From positions 1 to 64,000 of IMG/VR virus record IMGVR_UViG_3300032083_003901: a stretch of 64,000 nucleotides of DNA, one strand, 5' to 3'. This stretch comes from a virus. Position 1 is the first letter of the stretch; every line of letters starts with the position of its first letter. The notes below the pieces were generated by a model. That model had not been told where the DNA came from, searched no databases, and worked only from the letters and a program-made list of their open reading frames with translations. Shown here in pieces: positions 40,602-48,794 of this stretch. A program made the translations under genes and the position numbers.

Positions 40602-41627
40602 ATGAAAGCATTGGTAACCGGAGGCTGCGGCTTTATTGGGTCGCATCTTGTAAAAAAACTAATAGAAACTGGAGCAGAGGTAACTGTTGTAGATGATCTC
40701 TCGTCAGGCAACTTGAGTAATTTGTCTGACAAAGGTCTGAATTTTAGACCTGTGATTCCAAGCTTAATGCATCAGCTTTACGCAAAAGCTTCTTTTAGCC
40801 CGGGAGACGTTGTTGTAGCTACATGCGATTTTGTGGATCCGCAATTTTTGAAATATTTTGTTGATGGCAATTACACGCATGTTTTTCATCTGGCGGCAAA
40901 TCCTCGAGTAGAGTATAGCGTTCAATACCCAGCCGTTTCTACCGAGATCAATCTCATGAAGACAGTTGAGCTGCTTTCGGCTTGTCGACAGGCAAATATT
41001 GAAAAGTTCGTATTTGCGTCTTCATCAGCAGTATTTGGAGACGTCTGGTCTGATTCAGAATCTTCGTATGATGAAGACGATGCCAGATGTCCACAGAGCC
41101 CATACGGACTGCAGAAGTATTGTTGTGAACTGTTCATGGAGCAGTTTAGCAATCTTTACGGCCTTGAAACAGTTGCGCTCCGTCTTTTTAACGTCTATGG
41201 ACCAGGCTGTTATGGCGATAGTCCTTATTCTACTGCTGTAGCTGCATGGTGCGATAAGATTTCAAAGAGAGAAGCGTTGAGGCTTGATGGAGACGGTACG
41301 CAAACTAGGGATATGGTTTACGTCGAAGATGTGGCCAATGCCTTTGTAGTTGTTGCAATTGAGAAAGCCAGAATTCAGGAAGGCAAGAAGTTTAATGTCT
41401 TCTGTGTTGGTACTGGGAATTCAATTTCAAATAATCAGATTTTGGAAATGTTAGCAACTGAAGTTGGTGGTTTTGTAATTGTCAACGCCCCTCCGAGGAC
41501 GGGAGATGCTAAGCATACTCGAGCATCCATAGATAGAATAACGCAAAAAACTACTTGGCGACCAAATACCGATTTCAAGAGCGGATTAAGAGAAACACTT
41601 AGATGGTGGGAGATAATTGATGCCTAA
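40602..41627 (+). CDS. NAD-dependent sugar epimerase/dehydratase (GalE-like SDR)
   Basis: A 341-residue extended SDR. ATG at 40602 after a purine-rich leader (GAGAAAAAGG). The NAD loop is KALVTGGCGFIGSHLVKKL, VVDDLSSG is the adenine-ribose Asp site, HVFHLAANPRVEYSV and FVFASSSAVFGDV follow, and the catalytic YxxxK is in SPYGLQKYCCE. VALRLFNVYGPGC and DGTQTRDMVYVEDVANAF are standard. It interconverts nucleotide sugars. In this operon it could supply a sugar for DNA glycosylation or for capsule-like modification; no glycosyltransferase was recognised in the window. Confidence 0.88.
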   Translation: MKALVTGGCGFIGSHLVKKLIETGAEVTVVDDLSSGNLSNLSDKGLNFRPVIPSLMHQLYAKASFSPGDVVVATCDFVDPQFLKYFVDGNYTHVFHLAANPRVEYSVQYPAVSTEINLMKTVELLSACRQANIEKFVFASSSAVFGDVWSDSESSYDEDDARCPQSPYGLQKYCCELFMEQFSNLYGLETVALRLFNVYGPGCYGDSPYSTAVAAWCDKISKREALRLDGDGTQTRDMVYVEDVANAFVVVAIEKARIQEGKKFNVFCVGTGNSISNNQILEMLATEVGGFVIVNAPPRTGDAKHTRASIDRITQKTTWRPNTDFKSGLRETLRWWEIIDA

Positions 41628-42168
41628 TAATCCTGAATTTGTGATTTATACTGGCCCTATGTTTGGTGGCAAGACTTCTAGAATGTTAGCTGCCTTAGAT
41701 AGAGCAAAATATCAATCTAAGAACATTGCTGCATTCAAACCTAAAATGGATCATCGATATGCAGATGAAAGCATCGTGACCCATACTGGTCATTCATGCG
41801 AAGCAATATGCATTTCTGATGGCAGTGAAATATTTGACTATGCAAAGAAAGCAGATATCATTGCTGTTGATGAAGCTTTCATGATTGATGGAATAGCAAA
41901 TGCCTTAGTTCAGTTGTTTCGAAATGGAAAGACTATTTATGTTTCAACGATTCAACTGTCTGCCCATGGTCTCTTTTTTGATGAAGTGCAATCCATGATA
42001 CCGTGGGCAACAAAAGTTGAAGTTTGTCCTGCAGTGTGTTCGCAGTGTGAAAATGATGCTTTTTACACGGTGGCTAAGGTTTCTGGTCTAAGCCATATTG
42101 AGGTTGGAGGGGCTGAAACATACGAGCCTCGGTGTCACGAGCACACGCCATTTCTTAAGACAGAGTAA
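41620..42168 (+). CDS. tdk: Thymidine kinase (TK1 family)
   Basis: A 182-residue type II thymidine kinase. The P-loop is IYTGPMFGGKTSRML, Walker B is DIIAVDEAFMID, and the C-terminal half has the structural zinc cysteines (VCPAVCSQCE, then C in the CHEHTP tail) and a lasso ending in GGAETYEPRCHEHTPF. ATG at 41620 follows GGGAG; a TTG at 41617 is less likely. It salvages thymidine and deoxyuridine. It overlaps the epimerase stop. Confidence 0.92.
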   Translation: MPNNPEFVIYTGPMFGGKTSRMLAALDRAKYQSKNIAAFKPKMDHRYADESIVTHTGHSCEAICISDGSEIFDYAKKADIIAVDEAFMIDGIANALVQLFRNGKTIYVSTIQLSAHGLFFDEVQSMIPWATKVEVCPAVCSQCENDAFYTVAKVSGLSHIEVGGAETYEPRCHEHTPFLKTE

Positions 42169-42171
42169 AAC

Positions 42172-43026
42172 ATGAAGTTTGATCCGGCAAAAATTGACTG
42201 CGTCATATACCATGCAAACTGCAGCGATGGATTCGGTGCTGCTTGGTCTGCTTGGAAGTTACTAGGCAACAAGGCTGAATATTATGCAGCCACGCATGGC
42301 GATCCGCCGCCTGATGTATCAGGCAAACATGTTGCTATTCTAGATTTTTCGTATTCTAGAGAAGTAGTCTTGGATATGATAGAAAAAGCAGCTAGCTTAG
42401 TGATTATCGATCACCACAAATCTGCAATGGTTGCTTTGCATGATATCCCCAATGCTTATTTTGACATGAATCACAGTGGAGCTATGTTAGCCTGGAATCA
42501 CTTCCATCCAGGCAAAGAACCGCCTAGATTCATCAAATACATTGAGGATCGCGATCTGTGGAAATGGGAGCAGCCTTACTCAAAGGAGTTTTCTGCAGCA
42601 TTCGATATGGTTCCTTTTGATTTCGAAGCTTTTACTGAATTTGAAGACGATTCTGCATTTGATGATGCTTGCAAGCGAGGGTCTTACATTCTGGCTTATT
42701 CGAAGACTGTTGTCAAAAAAGTATCTGATCAAGCCACCATGAGAACTTGGCAAGGCAAGAAAATTTACATTGTCAATTCTTCGCACTGGATGAGCGAAAT
42801 TGGTGCTAGATTATCGCCAGATTGTGATTTTGTGATAATTTGGTACTTCGATCACGATAGAAGAGAAACTAGAGTTTCTTTGCGTTCTTTTCATGACGAG
42901 GTTGATGTTAGTGAGATTGCAAAACAGTTCGGCGGCGGCGGGCACAAAAAAGCAGCTGGCTTTAGCCTAACTGCTGAACACGATATTGACATAATCTTTG
43001 CAAACGAGGATGAAAGTGCACAATAG
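42172..43026 (+). CDS. DHH/DHHA1 phosphoesterase
   Basis: A 284-residue protein. Motifs: CVIYHANCSDGFGAAW (I), HVAILDFSYS (II), LVIIDHHKSA (III, DHH), YIEDRDLWKWEQP (IV), and the C-terminal DHHA1 FGGGGHKKAAGF for substrate binding. It is of the NrnA / oligoribonuclease-like or small cyclic-dinucleotide phosphodiesterase type. It could recycle short nucleotides from degraded host RNA or DNA, or degrade cyclic dinucleotide signals of host defences; the sequence does not decide this. It lies between thymidine kinase and dCMP deaminase. Confidence 0.82.
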   Translation: MKFDPAKIDCVIYHANCSDGFGAAWSAWKLLGNKAEYYAATHGDPPPDVSGKHVAILDFSYSREVVLDMIEKAASLVIIDHHKSAMVALHDIPNAYFDMNHSGAMLAWNHFHPGKEPPRFIKYIEDRDLWKWEQPYSKEFSAAFDMVPFDFEAFTEFEDDSAFDDACKRGSYILAYSKTVVKKVSDQATMRTWQGKKIYIVNSSHWMSEIGARLSPDCDFVIIWYFDHDRRETRVSLRSFHDEVDVSEIAKQFGGGGHKKAAGFSLTAEHDIDIIFANEDESAQ

Positions 43027-43444
43027 ACCTTCGTGGGATCATATCTGGATGAAATTTGCAAAATCAATCTCTGAAAGAAGCATTGATCCTAGGTTTAAAG
43101 TTGGCGCTGTTGTGGTCTCAAAAGACAACACGCAAGTTTTGGCAATGGGCTACAATGGCGATCAAGCTGGTGGCAGTAACGAGGTTGAATCTCTGGAGCC
43201 GGGGCAGAGCGGTTGCATCCACGCTGAAATTAATGCCTTGATCAAGTTAGATTACAACAATCCCAAGCCTAAAAAGATGTACGTCACCCTGTCTCCTTGC
43301 AAGATGTGTGCAAAAGCCATAGTCAATTCCGGCATTGAAGAGATCATCTATCTCGAGGAGTATAGAGACAAAACAGGCGTTGAAATTTTAGGAAAAGCTG
43401 ATCGTGAAGTGCGACAGCACGCAGAGGTGCCAATTTCTAGCTAA
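43010..43444 (+). CDS. dCMP/cytidine deaminase family zinc enzyme
   Basis: A 144-residue protein. Catalytic motifs are GCIHAEINALIKL (HAE) and TLSPCKMCAKAIVNSGI (PCxxC), binding one zinc. VGAVVVSKDNTQVLAMGYNG fits deoxycytidylate deaminases. The ATG at 43010 lies in the preceding gene's last codons; a TTG at 42998 is an alternative. It makes dUMP from dCMP. In a genome with a possible dCMP hydroxymethylase it would compete for the same substrate and balance the two pyrimidine branches. Confidence 0.88.
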   Translation: MKVHNRPSWDHIWMKFAKSISERSIDPRFKVGAVVVSKDNTQVLAMGYNGDQAGGSNEVESLEPGQSGCIHAEINALIKLDYNNPKPKKMYVTLSPCKMCAKAIVNSGIEEIIYLEEYRDKTGVEILGKADREVRQHAEVPISS

Positions 43445-43468
43445 TTTTTTTCTGTTATCTAAATTTTT

Positions 43469-43481
43469 GTGATATTTAGTG
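43469..43481 (+). promoter_or_regulatory. Late-type motif GTGATATTTAGTG
   Basis: The core ATATTTA is at 43472-43478, 22 nt before the ATG at 43501. AGGAG (43491-43495) lies between, so here the message would have a short leader with a ribosome site. It opens a block of mostly unrecognised, probably late genes. Confidence 0.52.
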
Positions 43482-43500
43482 TAGAGTTTTAGGAGTTATT

Positions 43501-44874
43501 ATGAGCCAGAATTTAGATGAGCAGTTCTATCGAATATTGCAGAAATGCGCAACGCATCCAGAATTTGCTAATGCATCGTTAGAAGAAGGCTCAATCAAAC
43601 ACTTGATTGTAGAAGAGATTGACAAGGCTGATATTGAATCTGTTAAAAAAGTAGCTGATACTGCCAAAAACTCCTTGAAAAAGCTAAGATCTTATATGGA
43701 TCAGCTGCAGTTACAAACTGAACTCCAACCTTTGTACGATTACACAACGGCTTTAGAGGGAGCACTCGATAAAACTTCAAAAGAACTAGCAAATGTCAGT
43801 TTTGATTCGGGCGTTCTGTCTGGGTTCTTTGGCAAAAAGCTAACACTGCCACAAATTACGTCAGCTGCTATTAAGCTAAACACTAAGGCCGTCGATTTTG
43901 GCAGGGGTTTTCTAAACTCCATGGAAAAAATCAGAAAAGACCTAGCGCCAATCCTGAAAGATGCAGATCCGGAGCAAACCCTGGCTGACGCAGTTGGCGC
44001 AGATCCGACAGTCGATTTGAAAAAAGTTTCTAAGGGCCTTGAAGACGAGCTTACAAAAAGCTTTGGCGGAACTCTGTTCAAAAAGGTCAAGGGATTTTTT
44101 TCACAAGCCCTAACGGGAAAAGAAGCAAAGATCATGTCTTCTGATCCTATGCTAAATGCTGATATGAAAGCATTGGCAAAAACTACGGCCGATGCATTGG
44201 TCAATGCCAAGATTGAAAATCTTTTAGGAAATGCTCCACCAAAACCGCCGCCTGAAGAAACAATTACCGATCTTGAAGATGAAATGAAAGATGTTGCATC
44301 TGACGACGATGCCAAAGCCCCGGAAGCAGAAAAATCTGAGAGCGAACCTGAAGCAGCGGCAACTGAAGAGGAAGCAGCAGAATCTCAGAAAGAAGCTGGA
44401 AGTGAATTGGAAAATGCTGTGAAAGATGCTGTATCTGATTCGGAGTCTCCCAAAGATGCAGCTTTTGATGCGCTGACAAACTGGGTCAACAGCCTGTCTC
44501 CAACTAGTCAAAAATCACTTCAAACTAAAAACAGAATCGGCGACCTTAAAGACATGATCGGCATGGCATTAGACGATTCAGCTAAGGCAATCGAGGGTGA
44601 AGTTTCTGCAGCAATTCAAGCTTGGAGAGATGACCACGAAGAGACTTTGATCAGATCAAAAAGATTTGCCAAGAATAATTTTGACTCTTTAGAAAAATTG
44701 ATTCCTCAGCTAGCAAGTGTAATGATGAAAAAAGCGGCAGAATCTAGAAAAGATCTGAGTCGATCACACGTTAGACGTTTCGTGTTCTCATATTTGGATC
44801 GCTACGTGCAAAATCGACTCGATGAGCAAAACATGAGCCGTTGGCAAAGAATGGCAGGACTACTAAATGACTGA
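43501..44874 (+). CDS. Hypothetical virion-type protein
   Basis: A 457-residue protein with AGGAG and a late-type motif upstream. The N-terminal 110 residues are helical (ESVKKVADTAKNSLKKLRSY). There is then a moderately hydrophobic region (SGVLSGFFGKKLTLPQITSA), and residues about 245-315 are Pro/Glu/Ala/Ser-rich and disordered. The C-terminal 140 residues are helical and basic (RSHVRRFVFSYLDRYVQNRL). No family recognised. Promoter class and composition suggest a head-internal or morphogenesis protein, by inference. Confidence 0.62.
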   Translation: MSQNLDEQFYRILQKCATHPEFANASLEEGSIKHLIVEEIDKADIESVKKVADTAKNSLKKLRSYMDQLQLQTELQPLYDYTTALEGALDKTSKELANVSFDSGVLSGFFGKKLTLPQITSAAIKLNTKAVDFGRGFLNSMEKIRKDLAPILKDADPEQTLADAVGADPTVDLKKVSKGLEDELTKSFGGTLFKKVKGFFSQALTGKEAKIMSSDPMLNADMKALAKTTADALVNAKIENLLGNAPPKPPPEETITDLEDEMKDVASDDDAKAPEAEKSESEPEAAATEEEAAESQKEAGSELENAVKDAVSDSESPKDAAFDALTNWVNSLSPTSQKSLQTKNRIGDLKDMIGMALDDSAKAIEGEVSAAIQAWRDDHEETLIRSKRFAKNNFDSLEKLIPQLASVMMKKAAESRKDLSRSHVRRFVFSYLDRYVQNRLDEQNMSRWQRMAGLLND

Positions 44875-45214
44875 AACTGATATCAAAGACAAACGTGGAA
44901 ATATCATCATTTCTCCCGGACTAAAGGTGAGACACAAAGATTCCCAGTACGAGTACACTGTTGACCAGGTGCTGCAGGAGCCTGACGGAAAAGTCACGGT
45001 CATGCTTGCTTCTCCCGAAGAGCCTAGGTTTGATCCGGCTGCCGAGGATGGAGTCTTGTCAGATCGCAAAAAGAAAAGCAGCGTTCTATACGAAGCTGAT
45101 CCTGTTTCTAGCCTAGACGACTTGTTTTACCTGCCAGCCGAAGACGACGAACAGGAAGACGACTTGCTAGCGGTGCCAGCCGATGAATTTGAAAAGGAGT
45201 ACGAGGTCAAATGA
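44867..45214 (+). CDS. Hypothetical acidic protein, SH3/KOW-like start
   Basis: A 115-residue protein overlapping the previous gene (ATG at 44867). The first 55 residues (GNIIISPGLKVRHKDSQYEY, TVDQVLQEPDGKVTVML) look like a small beta-barrel (KOW/SH3-like). The remainder is acidic (PAEDDEQEDDLLAVPADEFE). Family not recognised. It is followed directly by the next gene with overlapping stop and start. Confidence 0.6.
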   Translation: MTETDIKDKRGNIIISPGLKVRHKDSQYEYTVDQVLQEPDGKVTVMLASPEEPRFDPAAEDGVLSDRKKKSSVLYEADPVSSLDDLFYLPAEDDEQEDDLLAVPADEFEKEYEVK

Positions 45215-45897
45215 GAGATAACTTAAAAAATGAAGTGCTTGAAGCAATCGACAGCGTGCTTCCTAAGAAGCAGAGAATCAATGAGGCTTACGTTGTCGAG
45301 CCAAAAAAATTCACGCTTAGTACGGAAAAATTGAGTCCCAAAGTCAAAGCGGCTCGAATCAAGCACTTTGAGGACACAGTTGCCACTTTGAACAAGATTA
45401 GCGCTGAACTCGAAGGAGCCAACCCGGAAAATGCAAATAAAGTCGGCAGCTCATTCAGAAATCAAAAGATTGCTGAGGCTTATGCAATCAACGATGCGTT
45501 TTTGCAAGGACAGTTTTTAGACAATATCAGCGATCTCAATAGCCAAATCAACATGGACATGCTTTGCTACATGCGTCTGAATAGAGATTTTGGCACGTTT
45601 GATGATTGGCAAAAAGATTTCATAGGCTGTGCAAAAAGTGCGCGCGATGGCTACGCAGTCACTGCTTACAGCATTTATCTAAAACGATACATTAACTTGG
45701 TTGTCGATACGGCCGATGCTGGCGTACCTTTTTCGGCAGTGCCTGTTATTGTTTTAGACGTCAGTGAAGGCTGTTATTACCGAGATTACGTCGACAATTT
45801 AGAAGGTTACGTTGTCAACATGATGCGCGAGTTCAACTGGAATGTCATTGAAAAACGCTTTAAAAAGTGCGAGAAAATTGCGAGGATCTCAGAATGA
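45211..45897 (+). CDS. Hypothetical protein, Fe-Mn superoxide dismutase-like pattern uncertain
   Basis: A 228-residue protein. The N-terminal helix NLKNEVLEAIDSVLPKKQRI is followed by NEAYVV, reminiscent of the short cleavable helices elsewhere in this genome. The central and C-terminal part (FEDTVATLNKISAELEGA, FLDNISDLNSQINMDMLCYM, FGTFDDWQKDFIGCAKSARD, INLVVDTADAGVPFSAVPVI, YYRDYVDNLEGYVVNMM) resembles phage proteins with an iron/manganese-SOD C-terminal-like layout (DxWxx...YY.DY). Metal ligands are incomplete, so enzymatic activity is doubtful. It overlaps the next gene (ATGA). Confidence 0.5.
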   Translation: MRDNLKNEVLEAIDSVLPKKQRINEAYVVEPKKFTLSTEKLSPKVKAARIKHFEDTVATLNKISAELEGANPENANKVGSSFRNQKIAEAYAINDAFLQGQFLDNISDLNSQINMDMLCYMRLNRDFGTFDDWQKDFIGCAKSARDGYAVTAYSIYLKRYINLVVDTADAGVPFSAVPVIVLDVSEGCYYRDYVDNLEGYVVNMMREFNWNVIEKRFKKCEKIARISE

Positions 45898-46493
45898 AAA
45901 ACCGTGTTAGATACTCTTTGAAAGAAACTTCGTACCGTCATCTCTTTGAGCAAGAAGAGGAAGAAGCAGCTGCTGGTGAAGACGCAGCTGAAGAAGAAAT
46001 TTTTGGCGATGAAGAAGATGCTGAGGAAGCTGAAGGCGAAGGTGAGGCCGAAGACGAAACTGAGGCTGAGCAAGAAGAAGAAAAGATCGAAGTAAGCTCA
46101 GCAGAACAGTACGAGCTTAGCGACTCCATAGATCAAGAGCTTGAAGCTCTTCTAATTGATTTTGAAGAAGAAGCCAGAAAATCAGCCGTTGTAAACGAAC
46201 CAGAAGAACTGGCAGAGAATAGGAGACTTCACGAAGCCGCAGCGGAAGACATTGACCTGAGAAGCTTCGCAGCTGACGTTGCTCGCTTGGTTAAAAACTA
46301 TCAAAACTTGATCGATTGGGAGTCTGTGATCCTAAACAAAACTGAGTCTTTCATCAACAATCACTACGGTGAGGACACTGTCCGTGTTCTATTTGACATA
46401 TTAGATGAAGAGTATGGAATCGCAAGAGAAGCCAAAGAAGAAATCCCAGAAGCGCCGATCGCGGTCGGAGCAAGAGGTGAAGGCGGAGGCTAG
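45894..46493 (+). CDS. Highly acidic hypothetical protein
   Basis: A 199-residue protein with ATG overlapping the upstream stop. After a short basic N-terminus (KNRVRYSLKETSYRHLF), residues about 20-70 are almost only Glu, Ala, Asp and Gly, like acidic core/scaffold proteins of T4-like proheads. The C-terminal 110 residues appear helical (DLRSFAADVARLVKNYQNLI, NKTESFINNHYGEDTVRVLF) and may be a separate folded domain. Its 3' end overlaps the next gene by 89 nt. Core or head-associated function is inferred only. Confidence 0.6.
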   Translation: MKNRVRYSLKETSYRHLFEQEEEEAAAGEDAAEEEIFGDEEDAEEAEGEGEAEDETEAEQEEEKIEVSSAEQYELSDSIDQELEALLIDFEEEARKSAVVNEPEELAENRRLHEAAAEDIDLRSFAADVARLVKNYQNLIDWESVILNKTESFINNHYGEDTVRVLFDILDEEYGIAREAKEEIPEAPIAVGARGEGGG

Positions 46494-46776
46494 AGTCAAA
46501 GCTCTCCTTAACGCCAATCGTAAAAAATCAGTCCACATTTCTCTTTTTGCTAAAACGCACGTTGATTTTAAAAAAGCTGTTGTTGACAAAGGCCTTTCTA
46601 TGCAAGAAGTATTCGAGCACTTTGCTGCCCTTTTTGCAGAAGGCCACCCAGCTATTTCTAAAATCATCGATGATTACTGCGTGGCAAAAAGAGAGAACTT
46701 AGTCAAACAATTAGAAGAAAAGTACACCGAGAATCTTTACGATGCAATCGGTGAAGACAATCCGTTCGGAGATTAA
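46405..46776 (+). CDS. Putative ribbon-helix-helix DNA-binding protein
   Basis: A 123-residue protein. The first 35 residues are very basic and disordered (KPKKKSQKRRSRSEQEVKAE). They are followed by KSVHISLFAKTHVDFKKAVV and DKGLSMQEVFEHFAALF, a strand-helix-helix pattern like RHH/MetJ-type regulators. The start (46405) overlaps the 3' 89 nt of the previous gene in another frame and has no good Shine-Dalgarno, so the true start could be later. It could regulate phage genes or bind packaged DNA. Confidence 0.55.
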   Translation: MKSMESQEKPKKKSQKRRSRSEQEVKAEARVKALLNANRKKSVHISLFAKTHVDFKKAVVDKGLSMQEVFEHFAALFAEGHPAISKIIDDYCVAKRENLVKQLEEKYTENLYDAIGEDNPFGD

Positions 46777-46777
46777 C

Positions 46778-47173
46778 ATGATAGTTTTTTGGGAAAAATT
46801 AAAGAGTGCTGTGAAAAAATATTGGCAGCTCTTTCTAGGCTTGGGTGCAGGACTCTTGCTGGCTGTGAGCATATGGTGGCGCGCCAGGTCTCAAAAAGAT
46901 GTTTTGAACAATACTATAAAAGCACACAATGATATACTGAAAGCTGAAGAGCAGTTTCAAGACAAAGTTCGAGATGTGGAAGAGACGGCTGCCAAAGACC
47001 ATAACGATAGAGTGGAAGACGTTAAAGAAGACCTGGAAACCAAAGAGGAAGAAATTCAAAAAGAATTTGAAGATCGGGTCGAAGATAACAAGAATGTTGA
47101 CAATGAAGAACTGGCCAGAAGGCTTGCAGCTCGATTCGGTGCTTTTGCTGTAAACACTAAAAAGGAAGATTGA
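46778..47173 (+). CDS. Membrane-anchored coiled-coil protein (i-spanin-like layout)
   Basis: A 131-residue protein; ATG at 46778 after GGAG. A short cytoplasmic segment (VFWEKLKSAVKKYW) leads to one transmembrane helix (QLFLGLGAGLLLAVSIWW). Then a long charged coiled coil (LKAEEQFQDKVRDVEETAAK, VEDVKEDLETKEEEIQKEFE) reaches the C-terminus. This N-in single-TM plus periplasmic coiled-coil layout is that of inner-membrane spanins (Rz). The next gene encodes a secreted protein. No endolysin or holin was recognised beside it, so spanin is a suggestion. Confidence 0.55.
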   Translation: MIVFWEKLKSAVKKYWQLFLGLGAGLLLAVSIWWRARSQKDVLNNTIKAHNDILKAEEQFQDKVRDVEETAAKDHNDRVEDVKEDLETKEEEIQKEFEDRVEDNKNVDNEELARRLAARFGAFAVNTKKED

Positions 47174-47649
47174 TGAGAAATTTTGTTGTCATTCTTACGC
47201 TGCTTTGTTTTGCAACAACTACAGTGCCTGCCATTTCATGGGCCGAGCCTCCGCGAGCATTTACCTACGATGCTGTGTCCCCACTAGATAAGGGCGATCG
47301 CGCCCCTTTTCAAGGCATCTTATTCAGCAAAGACTTAGCTGCGAAAATTGAAGCTGAGAGAAAGACGCTGATTACCCTCAAGCTGGCAGAAGCTAAAACG
47401 TCAGCTGCAGTGGAAATTGCACGCAGTGAAATGCAACTCAAACTAGATATTGCTAACGGCAAATATGCAGCCCTGCAAGAGAAGCACAAGAAGATTGTCG
47501 AAATCAACAAGGAACAAATCGATTTCTTGCGCAAGAACTACAGGCCAACTCCATGGTATGAGCATCCTGGATTCGTGGTTTCCATGGGTTTGTTGGCCGG
47601 CATCGGCTTGACAATTGGCGCAGCTCACATCGTAAAAACGATTAAGTAA
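47173..47649 (+). CDS. Secreted coiled-coil membrane protein
   Basis: A 158-residue protein whose ATG overlaps the previous stop (TGATG). The N-terminal signal peptide MRNFVVILTLLCFATTT..SWA probably ends near Ala24. APFQGILFSKDLAAKIEAER is followed by a long Ala/Lys/Glu coiled coil, then PWYEHPGFVVSMGLLAGIGL, a C-terminal transmembrane helix. There is no proper lipobox, so it is not a classic o-spanin. With its neighbour it could form an envelope-spanning pair for lysis or an infection-related membrane complex. Function not recognised. Confidence 0.58.
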   Translation: MRNFVVILTLLCFATTTVPAISWAEPPRAFTYDAVSPLDKGDRAPFQGILFSKDLAAKIEAERKTLITLKLAEAKTSAAVEIARSEMQLKLDIANGKYAALQEKHKKIVEINKEQIDFLRKNYRPTPWYEHPGFVVSMGLLAGIGLTIGAAHIVKTIK

Positions 47650-47651
47650 CA

Positions 47652-47658
47652 ATATTTA
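47652..47658 (+). promoter_or_regulatory. Late-type motif ATATTTA, 5 nt from ATG
   Basis: AATATTTATTGAC runs into the ATG at 47664, with five bases between ATATTTA and ATG. No Shine-Dalgarno. Same arrangement as at 15830 and 49504. Confidence 0.47.
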
Positions 47659-47663
47659 TTGAC

Positions 47664-48794
47664 ATGAAGAAATCGAAACGATTGGTAGAGTCTAGCGCAG
47701 GTGGCCATATAGACGTAGCTTATGGAATTTACGATAGGCCCGGACCAGACATAACAAACGAAGTTTTGCCAGAATTTGATCCAATTGTTCCGAAAGAACA
47801 AGTGTCGACGCAACTTTCTACAGATCGTCCGCCAGTTGATGATCCAGAATATGTGCCCACTAGTCAGAGATCTTTTGAAATAGCAATGTCCACTTTGGCC
47901 TCTTACGTGCCAGAAGATCAAATTGAGAAACTTTATACATTAGTTCGTGACAAAATTGAATCAATGGTCGACGACGAAATGCTAAAATCTAGATACGCAG
48001 GAGCAGAAGTAATGGAATCAGTTAAAAAAAGAATCAGAAAAATGGTTTTAGAGCAGTTTAGAGATGAAGATCTAAAGCAAATGCAAGCTGACTTTGAAGA
48101 GGAATTTGGTGACGGGGAAGAAGCCATGGCTGAACCGCCTGCTGCTGGAGAAGCTTCATTAGAGCAAATTGCTGCTGCAACTGGATTTGCAGGTCCATCA
48201 GGTGTCAAAAATTTCCTCTACCGTTTGCTTTCCAGAATGGCTAGGTTTGAAAGTGTTCCTGCTGACGAAGTTGATGCATTGATTGATTTTGCAGCTGGCG
48301 AATATGTTGACGTTCTCCAGCAAGCAGACTTAATTGATGAAGAAGATGCAGAATACATGGTGAAAAACAAGGATCACGTTACAGAGCTGCCTTCCTTCAG
48401 GTTTTTTGTCGCTAAAGCAATTGCCGAACCAGCCTTGAAAGAGCTGGAAAGATCTGGCAGAAAGAAAGCGACTGATTTTCTGAATAGATTGAAAATTTCT
48501 GATCGCACAATTAATACGTTGCTAAACCAACTTACCGGCAAAGTGCCTAGAAATGACGATCTAGTAGCTTCTAGAATTGATGATGACGTTGCAAAAGGAA
48601 CTCTTACAGCTGCAGCCGGTGAAGATGCTAAGGAAAAAATTGCTTCAGGGTTTGAGGCAATGAAAAAGCTAGTCATGACTGGCGATGATTTTGTAGAGAC
48701 GGCGCTGCAGAAATATTCAAAGCTTTCAAAAGCAAAATTAGTTGACATTGTCAAAAAAGCTGCTGCTGACCCATATGTTGCTGAGAAGATGTAA
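47664..48794 (+). CDS. Hypothetical virion-type protein
   Basis: A 376-residue acidic protein starting beside an ATATTTA motif. The N-terminal 60 residues are Pro-rich. VPEDQIEKLYTLVRDKIESM and VKKRIRKMVLEQFRDEDLKQ are helical. A linker (GDGEEAMAEPPAAGEASLEQ) leads to a helical C-terminal domain (GPSGVKNFLYRLLSRMARF, VDVLQQADLIDEEDAEYMVK). Not recognised. Late-type promoter and composition suggest a virion or morphogenesis role. Confidence 0.6.
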   Translation: MKKSKRLVESSAGGHIDVAYGIYDRPGPDITNEVLPEFDPIVPKEQVSTQLSTDRPPVDDPEYVPTSQRSFEIAMSTLASYVPEDQIEKLYTLVRDKIESMVDDEMLKSRYAGAEVMESVKKRIRKMVLEQFRDEDLKQMQADFEEEFGDGEEAMAEPPAAGEASLEQIAAATGFAGPSGVKNFLYRLLSRMARFESVPADEVDALIDFAAGEYVDVLQQADLIDEEDAEYMVKNKDHVTELPSFRFFVAKAIAEPALKELERSGRKKATDFLNRLKISDRTINTLLNQLTGKVPRNDDLVASRIDDDVAKGTLTAAAGEDAKEKIASGFEAMKKLVMTGDDFVETALQKYSKLSKAKLVDIVKKAAADPYVAEKM

